A stretch of 64,000 bases of DNA from Streptosporangium canum. Its GTDB lineage: Bacteria; Actinomycetota; Actinomycetes; Streptosporangiales; Streptosporangiaceae. Both the position numbers and the translations under genes were made by a program. The number at the start of each line of letters is the position of its first letter. Within the stretch, counting starts at the first letter, position 1. The notes below the pieces were generated by a model. It was not told the DNA's origin. It searched no databases and worked only from the letters and a program-made list of their open reading frames with translations. The DNA lies in NCBI RefSeq assembly GCF_900113865.1, contig NZ_FOQY01000005.1, positions 59,388 to 123,387 of the forward strand. Reading direction: 5' to 3'. This document shows, piece by piece, positions 26,357 through 34,771 of the stretch.

Positions 26357-26373
26357 AACTAGAAGGAGTTGCC

Positions 26374-26805
26374 ATGCTTGAGCGGATACGGCCCCTCGCC
26401 CTGCTGCTGGGGCGGATCGTCATCGGGGTGGTCTTCTTCGCCCACGGCTGGCAGAAGTTCACGGTGATGGGCCTGGACGGGACGACGGCGTTCTTCGACT
26501 CGCTGGGAATCCCGCTGGCGGGGGCGGCGGCGCCGGCGGTGGCCGTGCTGGAGGTCGTCGGCGGGATCGCCTTCATCCTGGGCGCGGGGCTGCCGGTCTT
26601 CGGCCCTCTGCTCGCCCTGGACATGATCGGTTCGATCGTGTTCCTCCACGCCGGGAACGGCTTCTTCGTGGAGAAGGGCGGCTTCGAGTTCGTCCTCACC
26701 CTCGCCGCGACCAGCCTGGCCATCGCCTTCAGCGGCGGCGGCCCCCTCGCCGTCGACAGCCTGTTGCGGCGGCGACGCGCCTCGGCCTCCGCGTCCGTGG
26801 CGTAG
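26374..26805 (+). CDS. DoxX family membrane protein
   Basis: The 143-residue protein has the four-helix DoxX layout: LALLLGRIVIGVVFFAHGWQKF at the start, then AAPAVAVLEVVGGIAFILGAGLPVFG, ALDMIGSIVFLHAG, and a last helix near FVLTLAATSLAIAF. Mycobacterial DoxX takes part in a membrane complex for oxidative stress and thiol balance, and MarR-DoxX pairs are usually oxidant or quinone responsive. AAGGAG lies before the ATG. A 15-bp-stem terminator follows. Confidence 0.9.
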   Translation: MLERIRPLALLLGRIVIGVVFFAHGWQKFTVMGLDGTTAFFDSLGIPLAGAAAPAVAVLEVVGGIAFILGAGLPVFGPLLALDMIGSIVFLHAGNGFFVEKGGFEFVLTLAATSLAIAFSGGGPLAVDSLLRRRRASASASVA

Positions 26806-26959
26806 CCGAGCTCCTCGGCGTTGCGTGCCGGGTCCCCCCGCCCCCGCGTCCGTGGCGTAGGCGGAGCCCGGCCCTGCCGACCGGGCTGGGACCGGCCCCG
26901 GTCACGGCCGGTCGGAGAACCACGGCCGGTCAGGGATTACGGCCGGTGGGAGACCACGG

Positions 26960-26992
26960 CCGGTGGGGCGGCTCCGTGAGCCGCCCCACCGG
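26960..26992. terminator. bidirectional terminator, 15-bp perfect stem
   Basis: Arms 26960-26974 and 26978-26992 with a three-base loop lie exactly between the convergent DoxX gene and the Gln/Pro repeat protein gene. The preceding 26870-26960 contains four degenerate ACGGCCGGT units. Confidence 0.8.
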
Positions 26993-28738
26993 TCAGCTGG
27001 GTAGCTGGGCGTCCAGGCGATAGCCGTCCACGGTGACGTACACCTGGTCGCCCGGCCGGGCGTTCAGGCGCATCAGCACCGGCTGGAGGGAGTCGAAGAC
27101 CGGATGGTCACGCCAGACCAGCACCACCGCGTTGTCGCCGGGGCCGGTCACCGACAGCAGCGTGCCGGGACGCATGCCGAGCTGGGTGGCGTATCCCTCC
27201 GGGACCGCCACCGGGCCGCCCCGTAGGTGCTCGCTGGTCACCTCGATCCGCTGCCAGCGGCTCGGATCGGTGGCCGGGGTGGTCGGCGGGGGCATCGGGG
27301 CGCGCTGGCTGGTGATGAGGTGGGGCCGGGTGTTGCCGCCGGACAGGGCCGACAGCGCGGCCAGCGCGGCGCGGGGATCGATGGAGTCGGCGTTCACCTG
27401 GGGGATCGGCTGGCCGCCGCGGTGGTGGTGGCCGTTGGCGCCCGGCGTGCGGCGGGGGAGCTGCTTGCCGCCCTCGGGAGCGGCGTCCTGGACGGTCTCG
27501 TCCCGCGTGGCACTGGTGGCGAGCGCGTCCAGCCAGGCCTGCGCGGAGTGGGTGCGGATGCCGAGCTGGTGCTCCATGACCGCGACCATGTCGGCGTCGA
27601 CGGGTTTGCCCGCCAGCAGCTGCCGGGTGCGGTCGCGCAGGCCCCCCAGATCGCCGACGACGAGCCAGCCGTCCTGGAGCCGCCTGTCGGGCATGAGCGT
27701 GACCAGCACCCGCCAGAGCGGGGTGCGGAGCGCGGGGACCTCGACGGGGTGCGCGGGGTCGGCGCCGATGAGCTGATCCTGCGTGGCGGCGGCGCCCAGC
27801 CACTCGGTGAGCCCGAACATGTGACCGGTGAGCGGCGCGGACTCGGAGGAGCGCAACCAGAGCAGGATGCGTTCCTCGGCGGCGCGCTGGGCCATGGACA
27901 GCGCGTCGCGGTCGGCGTTCAGCTTGTGCGCCAGCGCCCGCAGGCTGATCGGGTCGACGGCGAACAGCCGCTCCACGGCGACCGCGCGCTCCAGCGGGCC
28001 CCAGTCGCGGAACATGTTGTCCACCAGGCGGACCAGCGGGTAGTCGTTGAGACTGACCTTGGGCTCGGCTGCCGGCTCGGCGGCCGGAGCCTGCTGCGGT
28101 GCGGCGGGGGCCTGCTGCGAGGCGGCCGGCGCCTGCTGTGGCACGGCCGGCGCCTGTTGCGGCATGGCCGGCGCCTGTTGCGGTGCGGCGGGGGCCTGTT
28201 GCGGTGCGGCGGGGGCCTGTTGCGGTGCGGCGGGGGCCTGCTGCGGCACGGCGGGGGCCTGCTGCTGCTGCGGGGCCTGCTCGGCCGGCGCCTCTGCGGG
28301 CTGCTCGGTGATCATCGGGATCCGGCTGAGCACCTCGCGGAACATCGCGGTCACCACGACCTCGGGAGCGGCGGCTGCCGAGGGGCCGCTCAGGTCTCCG
28401 GTGGTCAGGCGGCGCAGCCGGGACCATCCGCCCAGCCCGGCGAGGGCCGAGCGCGCGGGCTCGGGCCAGCCGGGCAGGGTGGGATCGACGGTGTGCACGT
28501 GCAGCGCGGGCAGCACGTCGCTCAGCGGCAGGTGATCCCAGCGGGACACCGAGAGCCGGGCCAGCCGGTCGCAGACCCAGTCGAGCCCGGCGACGCCGAG
28601 GGCCTTGGGCAGGGTGACCGAGGACCACCAGCCCGCAGGCAGGCGGGGATCGGCCAGGGCTTCGGCGATCTGCTGTGGCCGGCTCCAGCGCAGGGCCGGA
28701 ACCAGATCACTCAGGCAGATCGATGACTCGGCATCCAT
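26993..28738 (-). CDS. large hypothetical protein with heptapeptide QQAPAAP repeats
   Basis: I do not recognise the family. The 581-residue protein has three parts. The first is a helical Trp-rich N-terminal region (about 1-160). The second is a low-complexity linker of eight to nine QQAPAAP-type heptads (about 160-225, bases 28085-28260) where Ala changes to Val, Met or Ser in places. The third is a larger soluble region (LNDYPLVRLVDNMFRDWGPLERAVAVERLF onward). The last 80 residues (VAVPEGYATQLGMRPGTLLSVTG, then RLNARPGDQVYVTVDGYRLD) form an apparent duplicated small beta fold. There is no signal peptide or membrane segment. The start is ATG 28738. Confidence 0.72.
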   Translation of the reverse strand: MDAESSICLSDLVPALRWSRPQQIAEALADPRLPAGWWSSVTLPKALGVAGLDWVCDRLARLSVSRWDHLPLSDVLPALHVHTVDPTLPGWPEPARSALAGLGGWSRLRRLTTGDLSGPSAAAAPEVVVTAMFREVLSRIPMITEQPAEAPAEQAPQQQQAPAVPQQAPAAPQQAPAAPQQAPAAPQQAPAMPQQAPAVPQQAPAASQQAPAAPQQAPAAEPAAEPKVSLNDYPLVRLVDNMFRDWGPLERAVAVERLFAVDPISLRALAHKLNADRDALSMAQRAAEERILLWLRSSESAPLTGHMFGLTEWLGAAATQDQLIGADPAHPVEVPALRTPLWRVLVTLMPDRRLQDGWLVVGDLGGLRDRTRQLLAGKPVDADMVAVMEHQLGIRTHSAQAWLDALATSATRDETVQDAAPEGGKQLPRRTPGANGHHHRGGQPIPQVNADSIDPRAALAALSALSGGNTRPHLITSQRAPMPPPTTPATDPSRWQRIEVTSEHLRGGPVAVPEGYATQLGMRPGTLLSVTGPGDNAVVLVWRDHPVFDSLQPVLMRLNARPGDQVYVTVDGYRLDAQLPS

Positions 28739-28802
28739 CGGCGGACCGCAACCTCCCCAAAGTGACGCATGTGGCTAATGGTGCAGCCTACGCCGCAAGC
28801 TA

Positions 28803-29753
28803 TCAATTGGTGTTAAGAGGGTAAAGCTGGTCCGTACCCAATTCGGACGCGAGGATGCGGGGCCGGCCGCCTATGGCTGTCACAGCCTCGGCTCCGGCCC
28901 GGCGTCCCGCGTCCAGCGCGGCCTCGTCGTCGGCCCCCCTCAGCAGGGCGGTCAACAGGCCGGCGGCGAACGCGTCCCCCGCTCCGGTCGAGTCAACCAC
29001 CTCCGTGGCGATTCCGGGAACCCGAGCGGTCAACTTTCCGTCCTTCGCCATCAGAGCGCCCCGGGAACCGAGTTTCACGGCCGCCGCGCCGTACCGGAGG
29101 CTCAGCCGTTCGGCGGCCCGCTCGGCGGAGCTCTCGCCGGAGAGCAGCAGAGCCTCGTCCAGGTTCGGGATGATCAGCTGGGCGGCCAGGGTCTCCTGGA
29201 CGAAGCGCTCGGGGCCGAAGGCGCGCAGGGGGCCGGTCGAGGCCGGGTCGACGCTGATCGTGACGCCGCGCAGGGTGGCCTCGGCCATGGCCAGCCGGGA
29301 GAGCTGCAGTCCGGGCTCGGCGAACAGCGTGTATCCGGACAGGTGCAGGTGACGGACCCCGTCGAGCAGGGTGGCGTCCCAGTCGTCGACGCCGATGTGC
29401 CCGCCCGCGCCCCGGTTGGTGAGCATGGAACGCTCCCCGGTCGCGTCGACCATGGCGATCACCACCGCGGTCGGGCGGTCGGGATCCATCCGCAGGTGCG
29501 GCCGGACCCCGACGCGCCGCAGCTCGGCGGCGTGCCACTCGCCGGTGTCGAAGCCGACCCGGGTCAGGATCCGGACGTCCGCGCCCAGACGCGCGGCCCA
29601 GGAGGCCGTGTTGGCCCCCGAGCCGCCTGGGCGCAGCACGATGTCGGCGGCGGTGTCCGTGCCGAGGGCCAGCCCGGCCAGGGCCGGCCCTCCGTGGAGT
29701 GCGACGACGTCGGTGACGACGTCGCCGATGACCAGCAGGCCCGTTGGGGTCAC
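28803..29753 (-). CDS. psuK: pseudouridine kinase (PfkB family)
   Basis: The 316-residue protein is a PfkB/ribokinase fold enzyme. It has GGSGANTASWAARLG near the start, SVDPASTGPL, and the C-terminal signature DSTGAGDAFAAGLLTAL with the catalytic Asp. PfkB kinases are hard to assign alone, but it follows psuG by seven bases, so the natural role is phosphorylation of pseudouridine to pseudouridine 5'-phosphate. GGAAG sits right before the GTG start. Confidence 0.85.
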   Translation of the reverse strand: MTPTGLLVIGDVVTDVVALHGGPALAGLALGTDTAADIVLRPGGSGANTASWAARLGADVRILTRVGFDTGEWHAAELRRVGVRPHLRMDPDRPTAVVIAMVDATGERSMLTNRGAGGHIGVDDWDATLLDGVRHLHLSGYTLFAEPGLQLSRLAMAEATLRGVTISVDPASTGPLRAFGPERFVQETLAAQLIIPNLDEALLLSGESSAERAAERLSLRYGAAAVKLGSRGALMAKDGKLTARVPGIATEVVDSTGAGDAFAAGLLTALLRGADDEAALDAGRRAGAEAVTAIGGRPRILASELGTDQLYPLNTN

Positions 29754-29760
29754 GACTTCC

Positions 29761-30699
29761 TCAGTTTCCCCGGCTCCACGACGCCGCGATCTGCCCGGCT
29801 ATCCGGACGTTTCCTCGTACGGCGGCCAGGTTCGCCTCAAGCGAGGCGCCGTCGGTGCCCCTCACCAGGTACTCCAGGAGGAACGGGGTGATGGCCTGGC
29901 CGGTGATCCTCTCCCGGTCGGCGGCGGCCAGGGCCTCGGCCAGGACCCGGTCGTGCAGGGCGGGGTCGAGCTGCTCGGCCACCGGCACCGGGTTGGCCAC
30001 GATCAGCGCGGTCTCCGGGCCGCCGAGCGCGTCCTGGGCCCGCATGATGTCGGCGGCCTCGGCCGGGGTCTCGATCCGCCAGTCGATCGGCTCGCCGGAG
30101 GTGTGCAGGTAGAAGCCGGGGAACTCGTCGGTGCGGAAGCCCGCGACGCTGACCTCGCGGGTCTCCAGCCGCTGCAGGGTGCCCGGGACGTCCAGAATGG
30201 ACTTCACGCCCGCGCAGACCACGGTGATGCGGGTACGGCTCAGCATGTCGAGATCGGCGGACTCGTCCTGGCTCTCGGTCCACCCGCGGTGCACGCCGCC
30301 GAGACCGCCGGTGGCGAAGATCCGGATACCCGCGCGGGCGGCCAGGAACGAGGTCGCCGAGACCGTGGTCGCCCCGCTGGCCTTCAGCGCGGCGGCGGCG
30401 GGCAGGTCGCGGAAGCCCAGCTTGCGCAGGCCGGACTCGGTGGCGATCCGCTTGAGCTCACGCTGGTCCAGGCCGACGTGCGCGACGCCGTCCAGCACCG
30501 CGATCGTCGCCGGCACCGCCCCCGCCTCACGGACGATCTCCTCCAGCTCCAGCGCGACCTCGAGGTTACGGGGCTGGGGCAGGCCGTGCGAGATGATCGT
30601 GGACTCGAGTGCCACGACCGGGGCGCCCTGCGCCAGTGCCTCGGCCACCTCGTCGGAGGGCCGGAGCACGTTGTCGATGGGCTGCTGGGTGGTACGCAT
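29761..30699 (-). CDS. psuG: pseudouridine-5'-phosphate glycosidase
   Basis: The 312-residue protein matches PsuG (IndA family) throughout: ALESTIISHGLPQPRNLEVALELE, GxVPATIAVLDG, the Lys-containing GLRKLGFRDLP, TTVSATSFLAARAGIRIFATGGLGGVHRG, then VCAGVKSILDVPGTLE-like text and GFRTDEFPGFY. It cleaves the C-C glycosidic bond of pseudouridine 5'-phosphate to uracil and ribose 5-phosphate. It is upstream of psuK in one operon. No pseudouridine transporter (PsuT) is nearby. Confidence 0.93.
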   Translation of the reverse strand: MRTTQQPIDNVLRPSDEVAEALAQGAPVVALESTIISHGLPQPRNLEVALELEEIVREAGAVPATIAVLDGVAHVGLDQRELKRIATESGLRKLGFRDLPAAAALKASGATTVSATSFLAARAGIRIFATGGLGGVHRGWTESQDESADLDMLSRTRITVVCAGVKSILDVPGTLQRLETREVSVAGFRTDEFPGFYLHTSGEPIDWRIETPAEAADIMRAQDALGGPETALIVANPVPVAEQLDPALHDRVLAEALAAADRERITGQAITPFLLEYLVRGTDGASLEANLAAVRGNVRIAGQIAASWSRGN

Positions 30700-30816
30700 G
30701 AGCGGGTTCTGTCTCCTCGTCCGGACCGATGGTCACCCTGTTGGAACGATGTAAACGGGTTTCCCTGGTTCAAAGGTGCACGTTACGGGGGTTGTCAGGA
30801 GACGTCCACTTGAAGA

Positions 30817-32019
30817 TCAGCCGATGATGACCACACCCAGCAGTGAGATCACGCCGATGACCGCCGTGGCCACTCCGCCCAGCAGCAGGGACCGCCCGCC
30901 GCGTACCAGTTCCCTGAGGTTGACGCCTGTCCCCAGGCCGAAGAGTGCGGCTGCGAGTAACACTCCTGTCACCTCGGGTAGCGCCTGGGTGACCTCGGCG
31001 GGGACCAGGCCCGTGCTCCGCGCGATCATCATGGTGAGGAATCCCGTCACGAACAGGGGCATCACCGGCGGGCGCCGCCCGGCCCCCGCCGTGTCCCCCG
31101 GCCCGCCCGCGTCCCCTGACGTGTCCGCGTCCCCCGACGTGGCCGCGCCTCCCGCTGTGCCCGGCGTGCCCGCGACGCCGCCTTCCGTGACCGCGGTCCG
31201 GGGAGCCTCGGGCGGCCGGGTCGCCGTGCCGCGCCGCAGCGTGACGGAGGTCAGTGCCACGATCGGGGCCAGCAGGACGACCCGGGCCAGCTTGACCACC
31301 ACCGCGCTCGCCAGCACCCCCGCCCCGGCGGCCGCGCCGATGGCCGCCACCTGGGCGACCTCGTGGACCGACGCGCCGGCCCACACGCCGAACTGGTGCG
31401 GCGTCAGACCGAGAAGCCGCGCGAGCAGCGGCAGCGCGACGATCGTGGCGCTGCCGTACAGGACGACCACGCTGATCGCGCTCGCCACGTCGTCGTCGTC
31501 GCTGCCGGCCACCTCGTGCATGGCGGCCACGGCCGCGGCCCCGCACACGGAGACCCCGGTCGCGATGAGCAGTGACCTGCGCGGGCTCACCCCGATCCGC
31601 CCGCCGATCCACCGCGTGGCGAGGAATGTGCCACCGGTGGCGGCGGCGATCACCATGAGCGCCCGCCAGCCGAGGGCCAGCACCTCCGGCAGGGCGATCT
31701 GCAGTCCGAGCAGCACGATCGCCAGGCGGAGCAGCCGCCGGCCCGCGAACCGCAGCCCCGGGCGGAGCGTCCGGTGGAATCCGCCGAGGTTGGTGAGCAC
31801 GACCCCGCAGGCCACCGCGATGACGGCCGCGCTCATCCCGGGGACGGCCCGGCTCAGCGACGTCGACAGGACCACCGCGACGGCCGCCGTCCCCAGGCCG
31901 GGCGCGAGGGCGCGGAGCTCCGCCGCCGCCCGCCGTACCGGGCCGGGCCGGGGAGCGGCGCCCGGGGCATGCCTGTCCGTGGGGTGTTCGGAGGAGCCGG
32001 TGAACGGGAGGAAAGCCAT
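30817..32019 (-). CDS. YeiH/UPF0324 family putative sulfate exporter
   Basis: The 400-residue membrane protein has about ten hydrophobic segments and the family text: GLGTAAVAVVLSTSLS, IAVACGVVLTNLGG, RLLRLAIVLLGLQIALPEV, ATGVSVCGAAAVAA, WAGASVHEVAQVAA, and a final FGLGTGVNLRELVRGG. A hydrophilic insertion near 275-320 is made of GD/TSGDA repeats and is not typical. Members are annotated as putative sulfate exporters; the substrate is unproven. It diverges from a LysR gene, with a shared palindrome covering the LysR start codon. It lies upstream of psuG by 117 bases on the same strand. Confidence 0.88.
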   Translation of the reverse strand: MAFLPFTGSSEHPTDRHAPGAAPRPGPVRRAAAELRALAPGLGTAAVAVVLSTSLSRAVPGMSAAVIAVACGVVLTNLGGFHRTLRPGLRFAGRRLLRLAIVLLGLQIALPEVLALGWRALMVIAAATGGTFLATRWIGGRIGVSPRRSLLIATGVSVCGAAAVAAMHEVAGSDDDDVASAISVVVLYGSATIVALPLLARLLGLTPHQFGVWAGASVHEVAQVAAIGAAAGAGVLASAVVVKLARVVLLAPIVALTSVTLRRGTATRPPEAPRTAVTEGGVAGTPGTAGGAATSGDADTSGDAGGPGDTAGAGRRPPVMPLFVTGFLTMMIARSTGLVPAEVTQALPEVTGVLLAAALFGLGTGVNLRELVRGGRSLLLGGVATAVIGVISLLGVVIIG

Positions 32020-32075
32020 GATTCGAGTGTTGCCGCAGGTCGGTGCGGCCAGTAGCCGTCATCTCCCTGGAAGGT

Positions 32076-32092
32076 CATAGCCTAGGGCTATG
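32076..32092. promoter_or_regulatory. LysR-type palindrome overlapping the start codon
   Basis: CATAGCC-TAG-GGCTATG is a perfect 7-bp inverted repeat with a 3-base centre. Its right arm contains the ATG (32090-32092) of the LysR gene, and its left half contains a TAGCCT (32078-32083) placed like a -10 box for a leaderless transcript. It suggests negative autoregulation by blocking the promoter and start. Confidence 0.65.
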
Positions 32093-33031
32093 AGCGAGTT
32101 GCCCGATCTCGGGTCCCTGCGGTTGCTCGTCGACGTGGACCGCCTGGGCAGTCTCGGCCAGGCGGCCCGGGCGGCGGGCATCGCCCAGCCGTCGGCGAGC
32201 AAGCGGATCGCGCTGCTGGAGCGCCGCCTCGGGCTGCCCCTGCTGGAGCGCACCCCGCGCGGCTCCACCCTCACCCCGCAGGGCGTGATGGTCTCGGCCT
32301 GGGCCGCACAGGTGCTGGCGGCGGCCGAGGAGCTGATGCGCGGGGCGGAGGCGGTGCGGCACGGCCGGGCGGCCCACCTGCACATCGCGGCCAGCATGAC
32401 GGTGGCCGAATACCTGCTGCCGCGCTGGCTGGGCGAACTGCAGAACCGGGAGCCTCAGGTCCAGGTCGGGCTGGACGTGCAGAACTCCGCCGAGGTGGCC
32501 AGGCTGGTCGGCGGCGGGATCGAGCTCGGCTTCGTGGAGGGGCCCTCGGTCCCGCCGGGGCTCGCCTCCCGGGTGGTGGCCACCGACCGGCTCGTCGTGG
32601 TCGTCGCCCCCGGCCACCCCTGGGCGCGCCGCCGTACGGCGCTGCTGGCCGCCGAGCTCGCCGCCACCCCGCTGGTCGTCCGCGAGCGAGGCTCCGGCAC
32701 CCGCGAGACCCTGGACCTGGCGCTGAACGGCCACGCCGCCGCGGCCCCCCGGCTGGAGCTGGGGTCCAACGCCGCGGTCAAGGGCGCCGCGGGTGAGGGC
32801 GCCGCCCCCGCCGTGCTCAGCGGCTACGCCGTCGAGGCCGAGCTGGCCACCGGTCGGCTGGCGGAGGTCACCACCCGGGGGATCGACCTCGAACGCCGCC
32901 TGCGCGCGATCTGGCGGCGGGGCCGCACGCCCACCGGCCCCGCCGCGACCCTCCTGAAAATCACCCTGTCCACGGCCGCGAGCGAGCGGGGCCCCCGGAC
33001 CGCTCCGGCCGCGGGCCGATCCGCACCATAG
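32090..33031 (+). CDS. LysR family transcriptional regulator
   Basis: The 313-residue protein has a LysR DNA-binding domain (LRLLVDVDRLGSLGQAARAAGIAQPSASKRIALLERRLGLPLLERTPRGSTLT) and an effector domain (about 90-295). It is divergent from the YeiH-type gene, the same layout as yeiE-yeiH in Escherichia coli. No ribosome site precedes the ATG, and a -10-like box ends six bases upstream, so translation is probably leaderless. Confidence 0.9.
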   Translation: MSELPDLGSLRLLVDVDRLGSLGQAARAAGIAQPSASKRIALLERRLGLPLLERTPRGSTLTPQGVMVSAWAAQVLAAAEELMRGAEAVRHGRAAHLHIAASMTVAEYLLPRWLGELQNREPQVQVGLDVQNSAEVARLVGGGIELGFVEGPSVPPGLASRVVATDRLVVVVAPGHPWARRRTALLAAELAATPLVVRERGSGTRETLDLALNGHAAAAPRLELGSNAAVKGAAGEGAAPAVLSGYAVEAELATGRLAEVTTRGIDLERRLRAIWRRGRTPTGPAATLLKITLSTAASERGPRTAPAAGRSAP

Positions 33032-33184
33032 ACCGATTTGTCGAGTTCGCTATATGGTGCGGCGCATGGTGTCGATTGACGTGTCATGTGTGCTCCGTCC
33101 AGATCCGCACTGGCAGACCGGCCTCTGACCCGGGCAGAGCCCCTCTCGCCCCGTCACGCCCGCACCTGACCCCTGGATGTCCCC

Positions 33185-34699
33185 GTGTCCCGTTCCCGTC
33201 ATGACGCAGTGATCATCGGAGGCGGCCACAACGGCCTGGTCGCCGCCGCCTACCTCGCCCGCGCGGGCCGCAAGGTCCTCGTCCTGGAACGCCTCGGCCA
33301 CGTCGGCGGCCTCGCCGTGTCGGCACAGGCCTTCCCCGGCGTCGACGCCCGGCTCTCGCGCTACTCCTACCTGGTCAGCCTGCTGCCCGCCAAGGTCGTG
33401 GCCGACCTCGGGATCAAGGTCGAGCTGCGCCGCCGCCGCTACGCCTCCTACACCCCCGCAGGGGACACCGGCCTGCTGGTGGACAACGGCGACGCCGGCC
33501 GCACCGCCGCCTCCTTCGCCCGGGTCACCGCAGGCACCGCCGAGCTGGAGGCGTGGCGGCGCTTCTACGCGATGACCGCCGACGTCGCCGAGCGGGTCGC
33601 GCCCACCCTGCTGGAGCCGCTCATGGACCGTGCGGCGATGCGGGACCTCGTCGGCGGGCAGGCGTGGCGGGAGCTGTTCGAACGGCCGATCGGCGAGGTC
33701 GTGGACGAGCGGTTCGCCGACGACACCGTGCGCGGCGTGGTGCTCACCGACGCCCTGATCGGCACCTTCGCCGACCCGTGCGACCAGGGCCTGCTGGCCA
33801 ACCGCTGCCTGCTCTACCACGTGATCGGGGACGGGACCGGCGACTGGAACGTCCCGGTCGGCGGCATGGGCGCGGTGTCCGGAGCCCTGGCCGGAGCCGC
33901 GCGCGCGGCCGGAGCCGAGATCCTGACCGGAGCCGAGGTGGTCGCCGTCGACCCGTCGGGCGAGGTCACCTTCCGCGACGCGGACGGGGAGCACACGGTC
34001 CGGGGTGAGCGGATCCTGGCCAACGTGCCGCCCGCCGTGCTCGGCCGCCTGCTGGGAGCCGGTGAGCCGGCACCCGAGGGCGCCCAGCTCAAGGTGAACA
34101 TGGTGCTGTCCAGGCTGCCCCGGCTCAGGGACCCCGACGTGGACCCGGTGGCGGCCTTCAGCGGCACGTTCCACATCAACGAGGGCCGCGACCAGCTCGC
34201 CCGCGCCTACGCGGAGGCGGCGGCCGGACGGATCCCGGAGCTGCCCCCGGCCGAGGTCTACTGCCACTCCCTCACCGACCCGTCCATCCTCGGCCCCGGC
34301 CTGCGCGACGCCGGAGCCCAGACGATGACCCTCTTCGGCCTCCACATGCCCGCCCGGCTGTTCCGCGAGGACCCGGCCGGGGCGCGTGAGGCCGCGCTGA
34401 GGGCCACGCTGGCCTCGGTCGACCGGGTGCTCGCCGAGCCGATCGAGGACTGCCTGCTGCGCGCCCCCGACGGACGCCCCTGCCTGGAGGCCAAGACGCC
34501 GGTCGACCTGGAGAACGAGGCGGGCCTGCCCGGCGGCCACATCTTCCACCGCGACCTGTCCTGGCCGTTCGGCGAGCCGGGGAAGTGGGGAGTGGAGACC
34601 GCCTTCGAGCGCATCCTGCTCTGCGGCGCGGGCGCCCGGCGCGGCGGCGGTGTCAGCGGCATCCCCGGCCACAACGCCGCGATGGCGCTGCTGTCCTGA
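33185..34699 (+). CDS. phytoene-desaturase-like (CrtI/PYROXD2-type) FAD oxidoreductase
   Basis: The 504-residue protein opens with the dinucleotide motif DAVIIGGGHNGLVAAAYLARAGRKVLVLE and the adjacent GGLAVS, and ends with a FAD-binding CGAGARRGGGVSGIPGHNAA. The middle matches the PYROXD2/CrtI-like group, which is not limited to carotenoid genes. No phytoene synthase or other carotenoid gene lies nearby, so a carotenoid role is not supported. The start is GTG 33185. It stands alone, upstream of the two-component system. Confidence 0.85.
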   Translation: MSRSRHDAVIIGGGHNGLVAAAYLARAGRKVLVLERLGHVGGLAVSAQAFPGVDARLSRYSYLVSLLPAKVVADLGIKVELRRRRYASYTPAGDTGLLVDNGDAGRTAASFARVTAGTAELEAWRRFYAMTADVAERVAPTLLEPLMDRAAMRDLVGGQAWRELFERPIGEVVDERFADDTVRGVVLTDALIGTFADPCDQGLLANRCLLYHVIGDGTGDWNVPVGGMGAVSGALAGAARAAGAEILTGAEVVAVDPSGEVTFRDADGEHTVRGERILANVPPAVLGRLLGAGEPAPEGAQLKVNMVLSRLPRLRDPDVDPVAAFSGTFHINEGRDQLARAYAEAAAGRIPELPPAEVYCHSLTDPSILGPGLRDAGAQTMTLFGLHMPARLFREDPAGAREAALRATLASVDRVLAEPIEDCLLRAPDGRPCLEAKTPVDLENEAGLPGGHIFHRDLSWPFGEPGKWGVETAFERILLCGAGARRGGGVSGIPGHNAAMALLS

Positions 34700-34732
34700 C
34701 CGCCGCGGGCCGGCACGGACATGGCCGAGGGC

Positions 34733-34765
34733 GTTCATGGGGTTCTCATGGTGAGGCTCTAGCGT
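34733..34765 (+). promoter_or_regulatory. autoregulated leaderless promoter of the response regulator
   Basis: Two direct half-sites, GTTCATG (34733-34739) and GTTCTCATG (34742-34750), about 9-11 bp apart, lie in the -35 zone. A TAGCGT box (34760-34765) ends six bases before the ATG at 34772, so the transcript is probably leaderless and the half-sites are placed for activator binding. Confidence 0.6.
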
Positions 34766-34771
34766 TGGGGC

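Noticed and set aside
28085..28260. A 21-bp periodic array that might be taken for a CRISPR or satellite
   Set aside because: The period is a whole number of codons in a continuous reading frame and units adjoin without spacers, so it is a heptapeptide repeat.
30700..30816. A LacI-like operator (AAACGGGTTT) upstream of psuG
   Set aside because: The symmetry is only four bases per arm and no LacI gene is adjacent; too weak to claim.
33185..34699. A carotenoid biosynthesis assignment for the CrtI-like gene
   Set aside because: No phytoene synthase, cyclase or prenyltransferase is nearby, and the sequence fits the broader PYROXD2-like group.
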